A stretch of 64,000 bases of DNA, from assembly GCA_018710845.1 (NCBI GenBank), contig DVJB01000062.1, forward strand, positions 62,001 through 126,000, given 5' to 3'. The notes beneath the pieces were generated by a model. It was not told the origin of the DNA. It worked only from the letters and a program-made list of their open reading frames with translations, and ran no database searches. Shown here in pieces: positions 17,453 to 24,747 of this stretch. This DNA comes from Candidatus Onthomonas avicola (GTDB lineage: Bacteria; Bacillota; Clostridia; Oscillospirales; Oscillospiraceae). Position 1 is the first letter of the stretch; each line of letters opens with the position of its first letter. Position numbers and translations under genes: made by a program.

Positions 17453-18976
17453 TTGGAACTGGAGTTCACCAAGACTGATATCAGTCACTACGATCTGGTA
17501 TATGACACTGTCTGCAGCCGGGAGGAGACGCTGGAGATGATCGTTCCAGACGCCTGCCCGGACATCGTTCAAGTGGCCGACACATATGGCTTTTGCGTGC
17601 TCAGTCGCCGGGAGATGACGGATTCCGGCGCCATGCTGGCCGGCCGGGTCAAGGTCACCATTCTCTATCTTCCCGAGGGCTCCTCGGGGCTGCGGCGACT
17701 GGAGGCAGAGCTTCCATTTCAGCATATGACAGAGTGCGCCTCAGTGGACAGCGGCTGCCGTCTGCTGGCCGGAGCGGATGTTGTAACAGCTGAGACACGG
17801 ATGATTAACCCCAGAAAAATTCTGCTCCGGGTGGACCTGCACGAGCGAATTCAGGTCTATCGTCCGGAGACGATGTCTCTCTGCAGCGGTCTGGAGGCAG
17901 AGGAGTCCCTGGGCCTTCAGCAGCGGGTGGAGCACTATCAGGCCAGCTGCACCCTGTCCTGTGCGGAAAAGGAGTTTCCATTTGAAGAAAACCTGACCTT
18001 ACCGGGAGGGAGATCCACTGCAGCTGTGCTGCGCCTGCAGCCAAATGTCTATTGCAGCGAGTCGCGGCTAATCGGCTCTAAACTGGTGGTGAAGGGAGGC
18101 GTACTCCTCCATCTGCTCTGCCAGGGTGAGGAGGGGGAGCTCTACACTGCCGATTTTGATCTGCCGTTTTCTCAGATGCTGGAGTCCGGTGGTGCGGGGG
18201 AAGAAGCTATGTTCCAGCTGTTTCTCCAGGTTTTGGACTGGCAGCTGGGGGAGCTGTCCCCCGACGGACGGAGCATCTCCGTCTCGCTGGAGCTGGCGGC
18301 ACAGGCGGTGTTTTATGAGACGCTGTCTGCCGCCATGGTGACGGATGCCTACAGCACCTATTTCCCCGTGACAATGGAACGGAAGAGCTGGTCCTTTCAG
18401 CGCCTGACCGATTCCAGTGTACAGCGGCAGGTGATCCGAGAGTTTGCTGCGCTGGAGACCTCCGGCGTCCGGACTGTCTGCGACAGCCATCTGGAGCTGG
18501 GGGCAGTCCAACCCCGGTTGGAAAGCGACTCCTTTGTCCTCTCCGTCCCGGTGGCGGCGACAGTGCTCTATCTGGACGAAGCGGGACAGTACCGGTCCCT
18601 TCGCCATACCTTTACCGTCTCGCTCCAGCAGCCGGCGCCTCAACAGGGGAAGATCTCCTGCCACTGCGTGCCGGGGCGGCTGGAGGTCCTCCCAGCTGCG
18701 GCTGGAGTGGAGTTGCGCGGCACGGTGGAATTTCACACGCAGACGCGACAGCTCTTCTCTGTGGAGGGACTGGCCCGGCTGGAACTGGATACGGACCACC
18801 CGCTCTCCCACGAGGGACAGCCCTCTGTCGTGCTGCGTCGGCCGGAGCCTGGCGAGAGCCTGTGGGAGCTGGCAAAACGGTATGCCACGACTGGCCAGGA
18901 GATCTGCGCGGCCAATGGGATTACCGAGGAGCAGGCGCTTGGAGATCAGATGCTGCTGATCCCCCGGAAGCGGTGA
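17453..18976 (+). CDS. SPOCS (DUF3794) and LysM domain spore-envelope protein
   Basis: A 507-residue protein beginning at a TTG with AAAGGAGAGG upstream. The N-terminal half carries the DUF3794/SPOCS pattern (SREETLEMIVPDACPDIVQV), known from spore-coat-associated proteins. A second SPOCS-like region follows at about 310-400. A C-terminal LysM-type domain (about 457-505, GESLWELAKRYATTGQEI) should bind peptidoglycan, here presumably cortex. The layout resembles the SafA/SpoVID-like morphogenetic proteins that link SpoIVA to the coat. A sigma-E promoter lies just upstream and spoIVA 18 bp downstream, so a mother-cell role with SpoIVA is a reasonable inference. Confidence 0.85.
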   Translation: MELEFTKTDISHYDLVYDTVCSREETLEMIVPDACPDIVQVADTYGFCVLSRREMTDSGAMLAGRVKVTILYLPEGSSGLRRLEAELPFQHMTECASVDSGCRLLAGADVVTAETRMINPRKILLRVDLHERIQVYRPETMSLCSGLEAEESLGLQQRVEHYQASCTLSCAEKEFPFEENLTLPGGRSTAAVLRLQPNVYCSESRLIGSKLVVKGGVLLHLLCQGEEGELYTADFDLPFSQMLESGGAGEEAMFQLFLQVLDWQLGELSPDGRSISVSLELAAQAVFYETLSAAMVTDAYSTYFPVTMERKSWSFQRLTDSSVQRQVIREFAALETSGVRTVCDSHLELGAVQPRLESDSFVLSVPVAATVLYLDEAGQYRSLRHTFTVSLQQPAPQQGKISCHCVPGRLEVLPAAAGVELRGTVEFHTQTRQLFSVEGLARLELDTDHPLSHEGQPSVVLRRPEPGESLWELAKRYATTGQEICAANGITEEQALGDQMLLIPRKR

Positions 18977-18994
18977 GGGGAGGGGAGAAGGACC

Positions 18995-20473
18995 ATGGAA
19001 CATGTCAAGATCTATGAGGAGATCGCCCGGCGGACAGAGGGAGACATCTACATCGGGGTGGTAGGGCCTGTGCGGACCGGCAAATCCACGTTCATCAAGC
19101 GTTTTATGGAGACGCTGGTCATTCCCAACATCGAGAATGTCTACCGGCGTGAGCGGGCCCGCGACGAGCTGCCGCAGTCCGGCAGCGGGCGGACGATTAT
19201 GACAGCGGAGCCCAAATTTGTCCCGGAAGAGGCAGTGGAAGTAGAGCTGGAGGGCGGAGTCAGCTTCTCCGTCCGCCTGATCGACTCGGTGGGTTACCTG
19301 GTGAGCAGTGCTGTCGGACAGACGGAGGACGACAGCCCCAGAATGGTGACGACGCCGTGGTTTGACCACGAGGTGTCCATGGCCGAGGCCGCGGAGCTGG
19401 GGACGAGGAAGGTCATCGCGGAGCATTCCACCATTGGAATCGTCATTACGACGGATGGAAGTATTACCGATATCCCGCGTGAGGACTATCTGGAGGCGGA
19501 AGAAAGGGTCATTCAGGAACTGAAGAGCCTGAATAAGCCTTTTCTGGTTCTCTTGAATGCCCAGGAGCCGGACTCTGACCGGGTGAAGGCCATCGCGGCA
19601 GATATCACCTCCCGCTACGAGGTGAGCTGTCTGCCGGTCAACTGCCTGGAGCTGGAGGAGCAGGACGTGTCGGAGATTATCCGCTCTGTCCTCTACGAAT
19701 TCCCGCTGCAGGAACTGGAGCTGTTTCTTCCCTCCTGGGTGGACGCGCTCCCCTATGAGCACCCGATCAAGGCGGAGCTCTATCAGGCGATGCGGACCGC
19801 CGGAGGCCAGATTCGGCAGATTCGGCAGGTGCGCGAGAGCATCGCGCGGATGGGACAGTGCGAGACCATCAGCCGCTGTGAGCTCACGGCGATTGATTTG
19901 GGACAGGGTATTGCCAGGGCTTCTCTGGAAGTGCCGCGCGCGCTGTTCTACGAGACGTTGAGCCAGCAATCCGGCTTCTCCGTCACCGATGATGGGGACC
20001 TGGTTGAACTGCTCACGCAGCTCTCCTCTGTGAAGCATGAGTACGACAAGGTAGGAGAGGCGTTGAAAAATGTCCGGGAGACCGGCTACGGGATTGTCGT
20101 CCCCTCTATCGATGAGCTGACATTGGAGGAGCCGGAGATTGTCCGGCAGGGGGGACGCTATGGCGTCAAGCTAAAGGCCAGCGCGCCGTCTATCCACATG
20201 CTGCGCGCGGATATTGAGACGGTCATCTCCCCCATTGTGGGCAGCGAGAAACAGAGTGAAGAGATGATCCACTATCTTCTGCAGGAATTTGAGGGGGATA
20301 CGAGGAAGATCTGGGAGTCCAACATCTTCGGGAAATCCTTCCACGAGCTGGTTAATGAGGACCTGCAGGGCAAGCTGAACCGGATGCCGGAGGATGCGCG
20401 GGTCAAGCTGCGCGAGACGCTGGAACGGATCATCAACGAGGGGACCGGCGGATTGATCTGTATTATTCTATAA
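18995..20473 (+). CDS. spoIVA: Stage IV sporulation protein A, coat basement-layer ATPase
   Basis: SpoIVA polymerises by ATP hydrolysis on the forespore surface and is tethered by SpoVM. The 492-residue length matches the family. The Walker A sequence GPVRTGKST sits at residues 24-32 with Lys30, and the Walker B/switch region reads RLIDSVGYLV. The C-terminus GGLICIIL is the hydrophobic tail seen in family members and needed for SpoVM contact. It is cotranscribed with the SPOCS-LysM gene (18-bp gap, AGGGGAGGGGAGAAGG ribosome-binding stretch). Confidence 0.97.
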   Translation: MEHVKIYEEIARRTEGDIYIGVVGPVRTGKSTFIKRFMETLVIPNIENVYRRERARDELPQSGSGRTIMTAEPKFVPEEAVEVELEGGVSFSVRLIDSVGYLVSSAVGQTEDDSPRMVTTPWFDHEVSMAEAAELGTRKVIAEHSTIGIVITTDGSITDIPREDYLEAEERVIQELKSLNKPFLVLLNAQEPDSDRVKAIAADITSRYEVSCLPVNCLELEEQDVSEIIRSVLYEFPLQELELFLPSWVDALPYEHPIKAELYQAMRTAGGQIRQIRQVRESIARMGQCETISRCELTAIDLGQGIARASLEVPRALFYETLSQQSGFSVTDDGDLVELLTQLSSVKHEYDKVGEALKNVRETGYGIVVPSIDELTLEEPEIVRQGGRYGVKLKASAPSIHMLRADIETVISPIVGSEKQSEEMIHYLLQEFEGDTRKIWESNIFGKSFHELVNEDLQGKLNRMPEDARVKLRETLERIINEGTGGLICIIL

Positions 20474-20490
20474 TTCTGCAAAAAATGTCA

Positions 20491-20530
20491 GCGGGAGGCC
20501 TCCAAAGACCTCCCGCGCATATTTTCTGCA
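20491..20530 (+). terminator. Intrinsic terminator after spoIVA
   Basis: GCGGGAGG (20491-20498) pairs with CCTCCCGC (20509-20516), followed by GCATATTTTCTG. It lies between convergent genes and can act on both strands. It marks the point where gene orientation switches from plus to minus for most of the remaining window. Confidence 0.7.
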
Positions 20531-20548
20531 AAATATTTGTCATGTTCG

Positions 20549-21070
20549 TCAGATATAGCGCTTTACCGACCTTTTGTACTGCTCATACAGGTCGCCAAAT
20601 GTTTGACTGCACCATCGCTCTTCCGCCAGAATAATCCAATGCGCAGAAATTTGAAAGAGAATAACGGCTGAAAACAAGAACATGGACTGGGTCAGCAAAG
20701 CCATGCCCAGGAAACAGATCAGATACGACAGATACATGGGATTGCGGGAGAAGCGGTAGATTCCGTCCTGATGTAGTCCATTTGGAGATGGCGCAGAGAA
20801 ATCCACAATGCTGATGCTGCACAAGACAAGGCCGAACAGATAGACAACCCAACCAAAAATGACAGGCCAGGAAAGCGTTAAGGGAACACGCAAAAAGAAC
20901 AGTCCGACAAAGATGGCAGCCGTAGAGAGCTGATAGACCCAATAGGCGATCTGTTCCTTCCCATACATGGGCGCAAAATGAGCGGCGCGCGTGACAGCAT
21001 CTGCATTCAAAATAGACAGCAGCCCAAAGCGGATGCACAAAAAAGGCAGCAGCAACAGAGCTCCAGACAT
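20549..21070 (-). CDS. ICMT/PEMT-like membrane methyltransferase
   Basis: A 173-residue membrane protein with about five hydrophobic segments. The C-terminal part contains the signature of isoprenylcysteine carboxyl methyltransferase/phospholipid methyltransferase-type enzymes: GIYRFSRNPMYLSYL, then an EE pair (LAEERWCSQTFGDLYEQYK). These bind AdoMet at the membrane interface. The substrate in bacteria of this group is unknown. The start at 21070 has GAGGAG upstream and follows the recombinase stop by one base, so the two genes are coupled. In-frame extension further upstream lies inside the recombinase gene and is unlikely. Confidence 0.75.
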   Translation of the reverse strand: MSGALLLLPFLCIRFGLLSILNADAVTRAAHFAPMYGKEQIAYWVYQLSTAAIFVGLFFLRVPLTLSWPVIFGWVVYLFGLVLCSISIVDFSAPSPNGLHQDGIYRFSRNPMYLSYLICFLGMALLTQSMFLFSAVILFQISAHWIILAEERWCSQTFGDLYEQYKRSVKRYI

Positions 21071-21071
21071 G

Positions 21072-22067
21072 TTACATCTCCTCAGGCGGATCGGAAGGGG
21101 GGAGCTTCCGCTTCTTTTTCTTGGCAAGCGGGTTCATCTGGGCCGCGTCGGCCAAATCCTCGCTGTTGACGTGGGTATAAATCTGGGTGGTATTGAGGTG
21201 ATCATGCCCCAAGACCTCCTGCAGCGTACGCACGTCAACGCCGCTTTGCAGCATCAGTGTGGCGGCGGTGTGCCGCAGTTTGTGTGCGGAATAGAGTGTG
21301 GGGTCCAGCCCGGCGGCGGCCAGCGCGTTCTTTACCAACAGATGGACGGCACTTTTGGAAATGCGCTTGCGCTGATTGCTGACAAAGAGGGCCTCTGGTT
21401 CCACCAGTGTCATAGCATTTCGGACAACGAAATAGTCCTCCAGTGCGTCCACACAGCTGTCGTTCAGATACAATATCCGTTCCTTATTGCCTTTGCCGAG
21501 CACGCGGATGGTATTTGCGTGAATATCTGACACATTGAGCCCGACAAGTTCGGAAATACGCAGCCCACAGTTGAGAAACAGCACCAGAATACAGTAGTCT
21601 CTCGCCTGGTTTTTCCCGCGTACGGAGTCGAGCAGACGGACAGATTCTTCTAGGCTGAGATAGCGCGGAAGAGATTTTCGGATTTTGGGAGAATCCAGAT
21701 TCTGGACCGGATTTTCCTCCAGTTGATGTGTCTTTGTGGTCAAAAACTTGAAAAGAGAGCGAATGGCTGAAATCTTTCGTGCCCTGGATGCCTCATTCAG
21801 ACCTTTTTCGCGGTTCAGGTAGCTCAGATAGCTGTAGACATCGCTGAGCGAAATCTGCCGGATGAACGCAATATCAATGTCGTCAATGGGAATCTGATCT
21901 TCCGGTACGGTCCTTGAAACGACGCGCTTGAGCCGCTTCATATAGCGGAAAAAGCTGCGCAGGTCCAAGCAATATTCATCTACCGTATGATTGGAATGGC
22001 CTTTGACCGATTCGTGATAGGCGAAAAAATCACAGAGCAATGGTGAAGCAAATTCTCGGTAATCCAT
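21072..22067 (-). CDS. XerC/XerD-like tyrosine recombinase
   Basis: A 331-residue site-specific recombinase with both usual domains: an N-terminal SAM-like core-binding domain (about 5-120) and the catalytic domain. Catalytic residues are visible as Arg in CGLRISELVG, His-x2-Arg in SAHKLRHTAATLM, His in LGHDHLNTTQIYTHV and the nucleophile Tyr in the same motif. The C-terminus is very basic (KKKKRK). I chose the ATG at 22067 (MDYREF); upstream in-frame codons run into the palindrome region. Xer proteins resolve chromosome dimers at dif. Whether this is the housekeeping Xer or a domesticated integrase cannot be settled here, but a palindromic site lies just 44 bp upstream. Confidence 0.85.
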   Translation of the reverse strand: MDYREFASPLLCDFFAYHESVKGHSNHTVDEYCLDLRSFFRYMKRLKRVVSRTVPEDQIPIDDIDIAFIRQISLSDVYSYLSYLNREKGLNEASRARKISAIRSLFKFLTTKTHQLEENPVQNLDSPKIRKSLPRYLSLEESVRLLDSVRGKNQARDYCILVLFLNCGLRISELVGLNVSDIHANTIRVLGKGNKERILYLNDSCVDALEDYFVVRNAMTLVEPEALFVSNQRKRISKSAVHLLVKNALAAAGLDPTLYSAHKLRHTAATLMLQSGVDVRTLQEVLGHDHLNTTQIYTHVNSEDLADAAQMNPLAKKKKRKLPPSDPPEEM

Positions 22068-22110
22068 AATAAAAGCAAACTCCTGACAGAAAAGCAATTT
22101 TGCCTCCCTC

Positions 22111-22142
22111 AACCTGAACAAAATTTTTATTTTGTTCAGGTT
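22111..22142. repeat. 32-bp palindrome, possible Xer/integrase recombination site
   Basis: Perfect 14-bp arms AACCTGAACAAAAT (22111-22124) and ATTTTGTTCAGGTT (22129-22142) surround TTTT. The size and AT-rich centre fit a tyrosine-recombinase core site. The right arm shares the TT.TGTT.A pattern with the XerD-side arm of dif. It lies between radA and the xer gene, and the 2.6-kb integrated element begins in its right arm. A role as a weak radA terminator is the alternative, but no T-run follows. Confidence 0.5.
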
Positions 22143-22143
22143 T
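22129..22143 (+). repeat. Left attachment repeat of the rolling-circle element
   Basis: ATTTTGTTCAGGTTT, identical to 24708-24722. Here it forms the right arm of the 32-bp palindrome. The preceding half-site is AACAAAAT with spacer TTTT. Confidence 0.75.
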
Positions 22144-22289
22144 CCCCCCAGGCTGCGCCGCGCTCCCCCCGCTCCGCCTCGGCGTGCGCTGGCTTCGCGC
22201 CCCTTGTCGCAGTATCCCCTGCCCACGCCCCCCTTTCGGTAATGCTCAGGTAAAAAAATACCACGCCCGGCAAGCACATGTCAAGGGCT

Positions 22290-22408
22290 GGGAGAAATGT
22301 CACAGACATTTCTCCCGCAAGTGGCCCCTGCGGGGCCACCCTTGACACGCGCCCACCGGACGCGGGAAGAGTAGTCAAGGGCCGCAAGGCGGCCCCAGCC
22401 CGAAGGGC
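22290..22408. repeat. Cluster of five hairpins in the element's left end
   Basis: The 22,144-22,417 stretch has no credible gene but contains consecutive inverted repeats. GGGAGAAATGTC/GACATTTCTCCC spans 22290-22316 (12 bp, loop ACA). GTGGCCCC/GGGGCCAC spans 22321-22339. CCTTGAC/GTCAAGG spans 22340-22380. GGGCCGC/GCGGCCC spans 22379-22395. GCCC/GGGC spans 22398-22408. The cluster lies just downstream of the integrase gene. It could hold terminators, a single-strand origin or a transfer/packaging signal; nothing distinguishes these by eye. Confidence 0.6.
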
Positions 22409-22417
22409 CGGGCCGTG

Positions 22418-22960
22418 TCAACTCGCCGAACGCCGCCTGCGCGCTGCCTTGAGTTGACGCGCCTCGAGCTTCCGCCGCGTCAGCTCATCCGCCATCGCAT
22501 AGAGCACCGTCACTTCCGCGTCCTTGTGATTCAAGGCCCGCTGCACGCGCCCCAGGCTGCCGTACCGCTCCATGAGCGCCACGGCAAACGCCTTGCGCGC
22601 CGTGTGCGTCCCCAGATTCACCGAGAGCCGAAAAGCCCGCTGCGCGCGTTTCACGTCCTTCCAGACCGTCTGGCGGCGGCGCGGCTTGCGCGGATCGCGC
22701 CCCGGAAAGGCCCAGACGCTCCCCCGGGACATCGCCAAAATGGTATCCACCAGCTCTTCCGATAAATTAACCCGCCTTTTTTTACCTGTCTTCTGCTCGG
22801 CAATCCAAAATTGCCGGGCAATTTTTTCGCGCCGGAGCGCCAGCACATCCCCCACGCGCAGCCCCGTGCTGACGCACACCAGCATGACCAGCCGATTGCC
22901 CGGAGTGAGCAAATCCAGAACTTTTTCAAGCTCTTTCCGCATGATGCAGTCTGTTTTCAT
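22418..22960 (-). CDS. Short tyrosine recombinase/integrase (catalytic domain only)
   Basis: A 180-residue protein made almost entirely of the tyrosine-recombinase catalytic domain; the usual N-terminal arm and core-binding domains are missing. Active-site residues are visible: Arg in STGLRVGDVL, Lys in KTGKKRR, His-x2-Arg in GTHTARKAF, His in ALNHKDAEV and the Tyr in TVLYAMADE. Short integrases of this kind occur on small mobile elements. It is the likely enzyme for integration at the flanking 15-bp repeats. The start at 22960 has only a weak ribosome-binding site. It lies downstream of the small protein and rep, in the same orientation. Confidence 0.82.
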   Translation of the reverse strand: MKTDCIMRKELEKVLDLLTPGNRLVMLVCVSTGLRVGDVLALRREKIARQFWIAEQKTGKKRRVNLSEELVDTILAMSRGSVWAFPGRDPRKPRRRQTVWKDVKRAQRAFRLSVNLGTHTARKAFAVALMERYGSLGRVQRALNHKDAEVTVLYAMADELTRRKLEARQLKAARRRRSAS

Positions 22961-22991
22961 GTTCTCACGTCACTTTCCCCAAAAAGTAAAC

Positions 22992-23255
22992 TCACTCTGC
23001 GGAGCGGCTCACCCCGCCGCCCTGCACCGTAGGCAGCGCAACCGCTTCCACGCGGTTGACCTCCACCCACTGCCGCAGTTCCTCCATCGCCTGTTCCACT
23101 TCCTCGGCGGCCACATATGCCGCCGCCACATCCAGCCACATCGCCGCTCCGCTGTCCAGATAGACGCCATCTGTCAGGCCGAACGCCTCGCCGCGCCATG
23201 CCCGCACCAGCGTGCCCATATAGTCTTTCAGGCTGTCAACTCTTACCCATTCCAT
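22992..23255 (-). CDS. Small protein of the rolling-circle element
   Basis: An 87-residue protein of unknown family with a perfect ribosome-binding site (AAAGGAG, 7 bases before the ATG). It lies 11 bp after rep and 31 bp before the integrase. It is rich in Val, Ala and acidic residues (YVAAEEVEQAMEELRQWVEV), predicting a helical, acidic protein with no transmembrane segment. A control protein for copy number or an excision factor would fit the position, but nothing in the sequence shows this. Confidence 0.65.
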   Translation of the reverse strand: MEWVRVDSLKDYMGTLVRAWRGEAFGLTDGVYLDSGAAMWLDVAAAYVAAEEVEQAMEELRQWVEVNRVEAVALPTVQGGGVSRSAE

Positions 23256-23266
23256 GGCAATCTCCT

Positions 23267-24133
23267 TTACCGTAATAATAAATCATCCATTTTGACCGTC
23301 AAAAAGACCAGAGAAAAGCCGGCCTCTGGCAGGTTTCGCACCCGCGCGCCCCGCTCCACCAGCGACCTGACATCCACCGAGCCCACTCGCTGCTCCGGCA
23401 AATCCAAATTGCCGCTGTGATAGTACCAGCGCCCCGCGACCTTGCCGCCGCCGTCCTCCTGCTGCTTCGTGACGTACTTCGCCACGTAATTCACCGCTTG
23501 GTGATAATCGCCCCGCACATACATCGCCGTTGAGAATCCCAACGACCAGTCAGGCAGATTGTACACAATCTGATGCCCCGCCTCTCTCCATTCGGCGGCC
23601 TGACGCTGCGTGCGGGGCTTTCGTGGTCGCTTGCTCCCAGGGACCAGCCACGTCCCGGATTCCACCATCGGCAAGACATCGTTCATCAGCCCGTGATAAT
23701 GGATGGCCCCATCCCTGTGCCGCTCCGGGACGATGAGATACCGCAGCCCCTTCCGCCGCACCCGATTGTCGAGCCATTGACCCAACCTGCGCGTCACCGC
23801 CTGCGCATCATACCGGTCTATTTTATCCGGCGCCAGGGTGAAGGTGGCAAAGACCGGCAGACGGTTTGTCAACGCATACCACCGCAGCCGCTGTGCGGCC
23901 CGCCCCGCAGACCGCCGCAGATCGACACTAGCTTCCGACCGTTGCGACCGTTGCGACCGTTTCACGCCCTGACCGCCGCCCTCTGGTGGCTCCCTCGCCC
24001 GCCCGGCAAAGATGGCCTTGTCCGAGGCGCAAAGCTCCACAACCCCGGCTTCCGGCAGATAGACCGCCCTGCAATTCGACCGCTCCCGCATCCATGCTGG
24101 CGGAGCTTCAAAAAACTCAATTTTATCCGTCAT
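23267..24133 (-). CDS. HUH-type rolling-circle replication initiator
   Basis: A 288-residue protein with the three Rep motifs in order. Motif I is FATFTLAPDKIDRYD, motif II the metal-binding His-Tyr-His in AIHYHGLMND, and motif III YVAKYVTK carrying candidate nicking tyrosines and Lys. The arrangement is closest to replication-associated ORF2/G2P-type and microvirus VP4-like proteins. It would nick a double-strand origin to start rolling-circle replication of the excised circle. The ATG at 24133 gives MTDKIEFFEAPP. A TTG at 24172 would add 13 residues; neither has a strong ribosome-binding site. It is the first gene of a three-gene minus-strand unit. Confidence 0.82.
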   Translation of the reverse strand: MTDKIEFFEAPPAWMRERSNCRAVYLPEAGVVELCASDKAIFAGRAREPPEGGGQGVKRSQRSQRSEASVDLRRSAGRAAQRLRWYALTNRLPVFATFTLAPDKIDRYDAQAVTRRLGQWLDNRVRRKGLRYLIVPERHRDGAIHYHGLMNDVLPMVESGTWLVPGSKRPRKPRTQRQAAEWREAGHQIVYNLPDWSLGFSTAMYVRGDYHQAVNYVAKYVTKQQEDGGGKVAGRWYYHSGNLDLPEQRVGSVDVRSLVERGARVRNLPEAGFSLVFLTVKMDDLLLR

Positions 24134-24747
24134 GCGTCCCCGCAGGCTGACGGAATACTGTCCACATATCAAGTAGAGGCCCGGCGCTCCCGCTCGGTCG
24201 CGGCACGGCCCTTCGGGCCGGGTCGCTCCCTCTGCCAGCGCCTACCGAAGCCGCTCCGGGCTGCGGCGGCCGCCCGCACAGCCGCGCGGGCGTCTCGCCT
24301 CCGCCCTGCGCGGGCCTTTCCGCGCCGCAGTGCCTGCGGGTTCTAACCCCTGCGGGGTGGCCCCGTAGCGGCCCCGTCGGCGTCGGGCTCGCAGTCGCTC
24401 CGCCCCGCGTGTCGGCGCGCGCGGACGCTGGCCCCCGTGGGCCGCTCCTCTCGCGTCTGCGCCGTCCCGAGGCCCGCCTTGTCCGGGGGGCCCGCCCCGC
24501 CCCCCGTCCTGCGGCGGGCGCTGCCGCCTCCCCCGGCCTCCAATGGCCTTTCTCCGGTCGCTCCGGGCTTAGCGGCCCGGACGCTTCGGCTCTGGTGTCG
24601 GCGCGGTCCGCGCAAGCGCGGCCCTTGGGGGAAACCTGTTCGGCATATTGCATAATATTTCATGGCGCAAGCGCCATGAAATAGCATATGTTGCCAACAA
24701 AATACACATTTTGTTCAGGTTTATATCTCGGTCGACACACGTCCCTC
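24134..24747. other. GC-rich non-coding right end of the element, with cruciform; candidate origin
   Basis: No convincing gene. Open frames here are low-complexity Arg/Ala/Gly/Pro products of extreme GC content. Near the right end, TATTTCATGGCGC (24656-24668) and GCGCCATGAAATA (24671-24683) form a 13-bp hairpin with a 2-base loop. It is extended by CATAT/ATATG beyond a bulge. Lying upstream of rep and close to attR, it is a good candidate for the Rep nick-site hairpin (double-strand origin) or an integrase arm site. Confidence 0.5.
24708..24722 (+). repeat. Right attachment repeat of the rolling-circle element
   Basis: ATTTTGTTCAGGTTT, identical to 22129-22143. It is preceded by AACAAAAT and the spacer ACAC instead of TTTT. 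The match to the left copy therefore includes both half-sites but not the four central bases. Confidence 0.75.

Larger units (their letters stand above)
22129..24722. mobile_element. 2.6-kb integrated rolling-circle element (Rep + tyrosine integrase)
   Basis: The segment is bounded by the 15-bp direct repeat ATTTTGTTCAGGTTT (22129-22143 and 24708-24722). It contains three minus-strand genes: a HUH-type Rep, a small protein and a catalytic-domain-only tyrosine recombinase. Two structured non-coding ends flank them. It separates radA from the xer gene; removing it would leave a normal ~100-bp gap. It lacks capsid, morphogenesis and relaxase genes. It is therefore best described as an integrated small rolling-circle plasmid or minimal satellite rather than a phage. 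The GC-rich non-coding stretches differ from the AT-rich flanks. Confidence 0.75.

Noticed and set aside
18068..20038. A 656-codon minus-strand frame over the SPOCS gene and spoIVA
   Set aside because: Antisense shadow; spoIVA motifs on the other strand are unambiguous.
22111..22142. Canonical Firmicutes dif site
   Set aside because: Only partial resemblance to the XerD arm; kept as a possible Xer-type site, not called dif.
24123..24653. A 176-codon minus-strand frame upstream of rep
   Set aside because: Extreme-GC Arg/Gly/Ala/Pro product overlapping the rep start, with no ribosome-binding site; treated as non-coding origin region.
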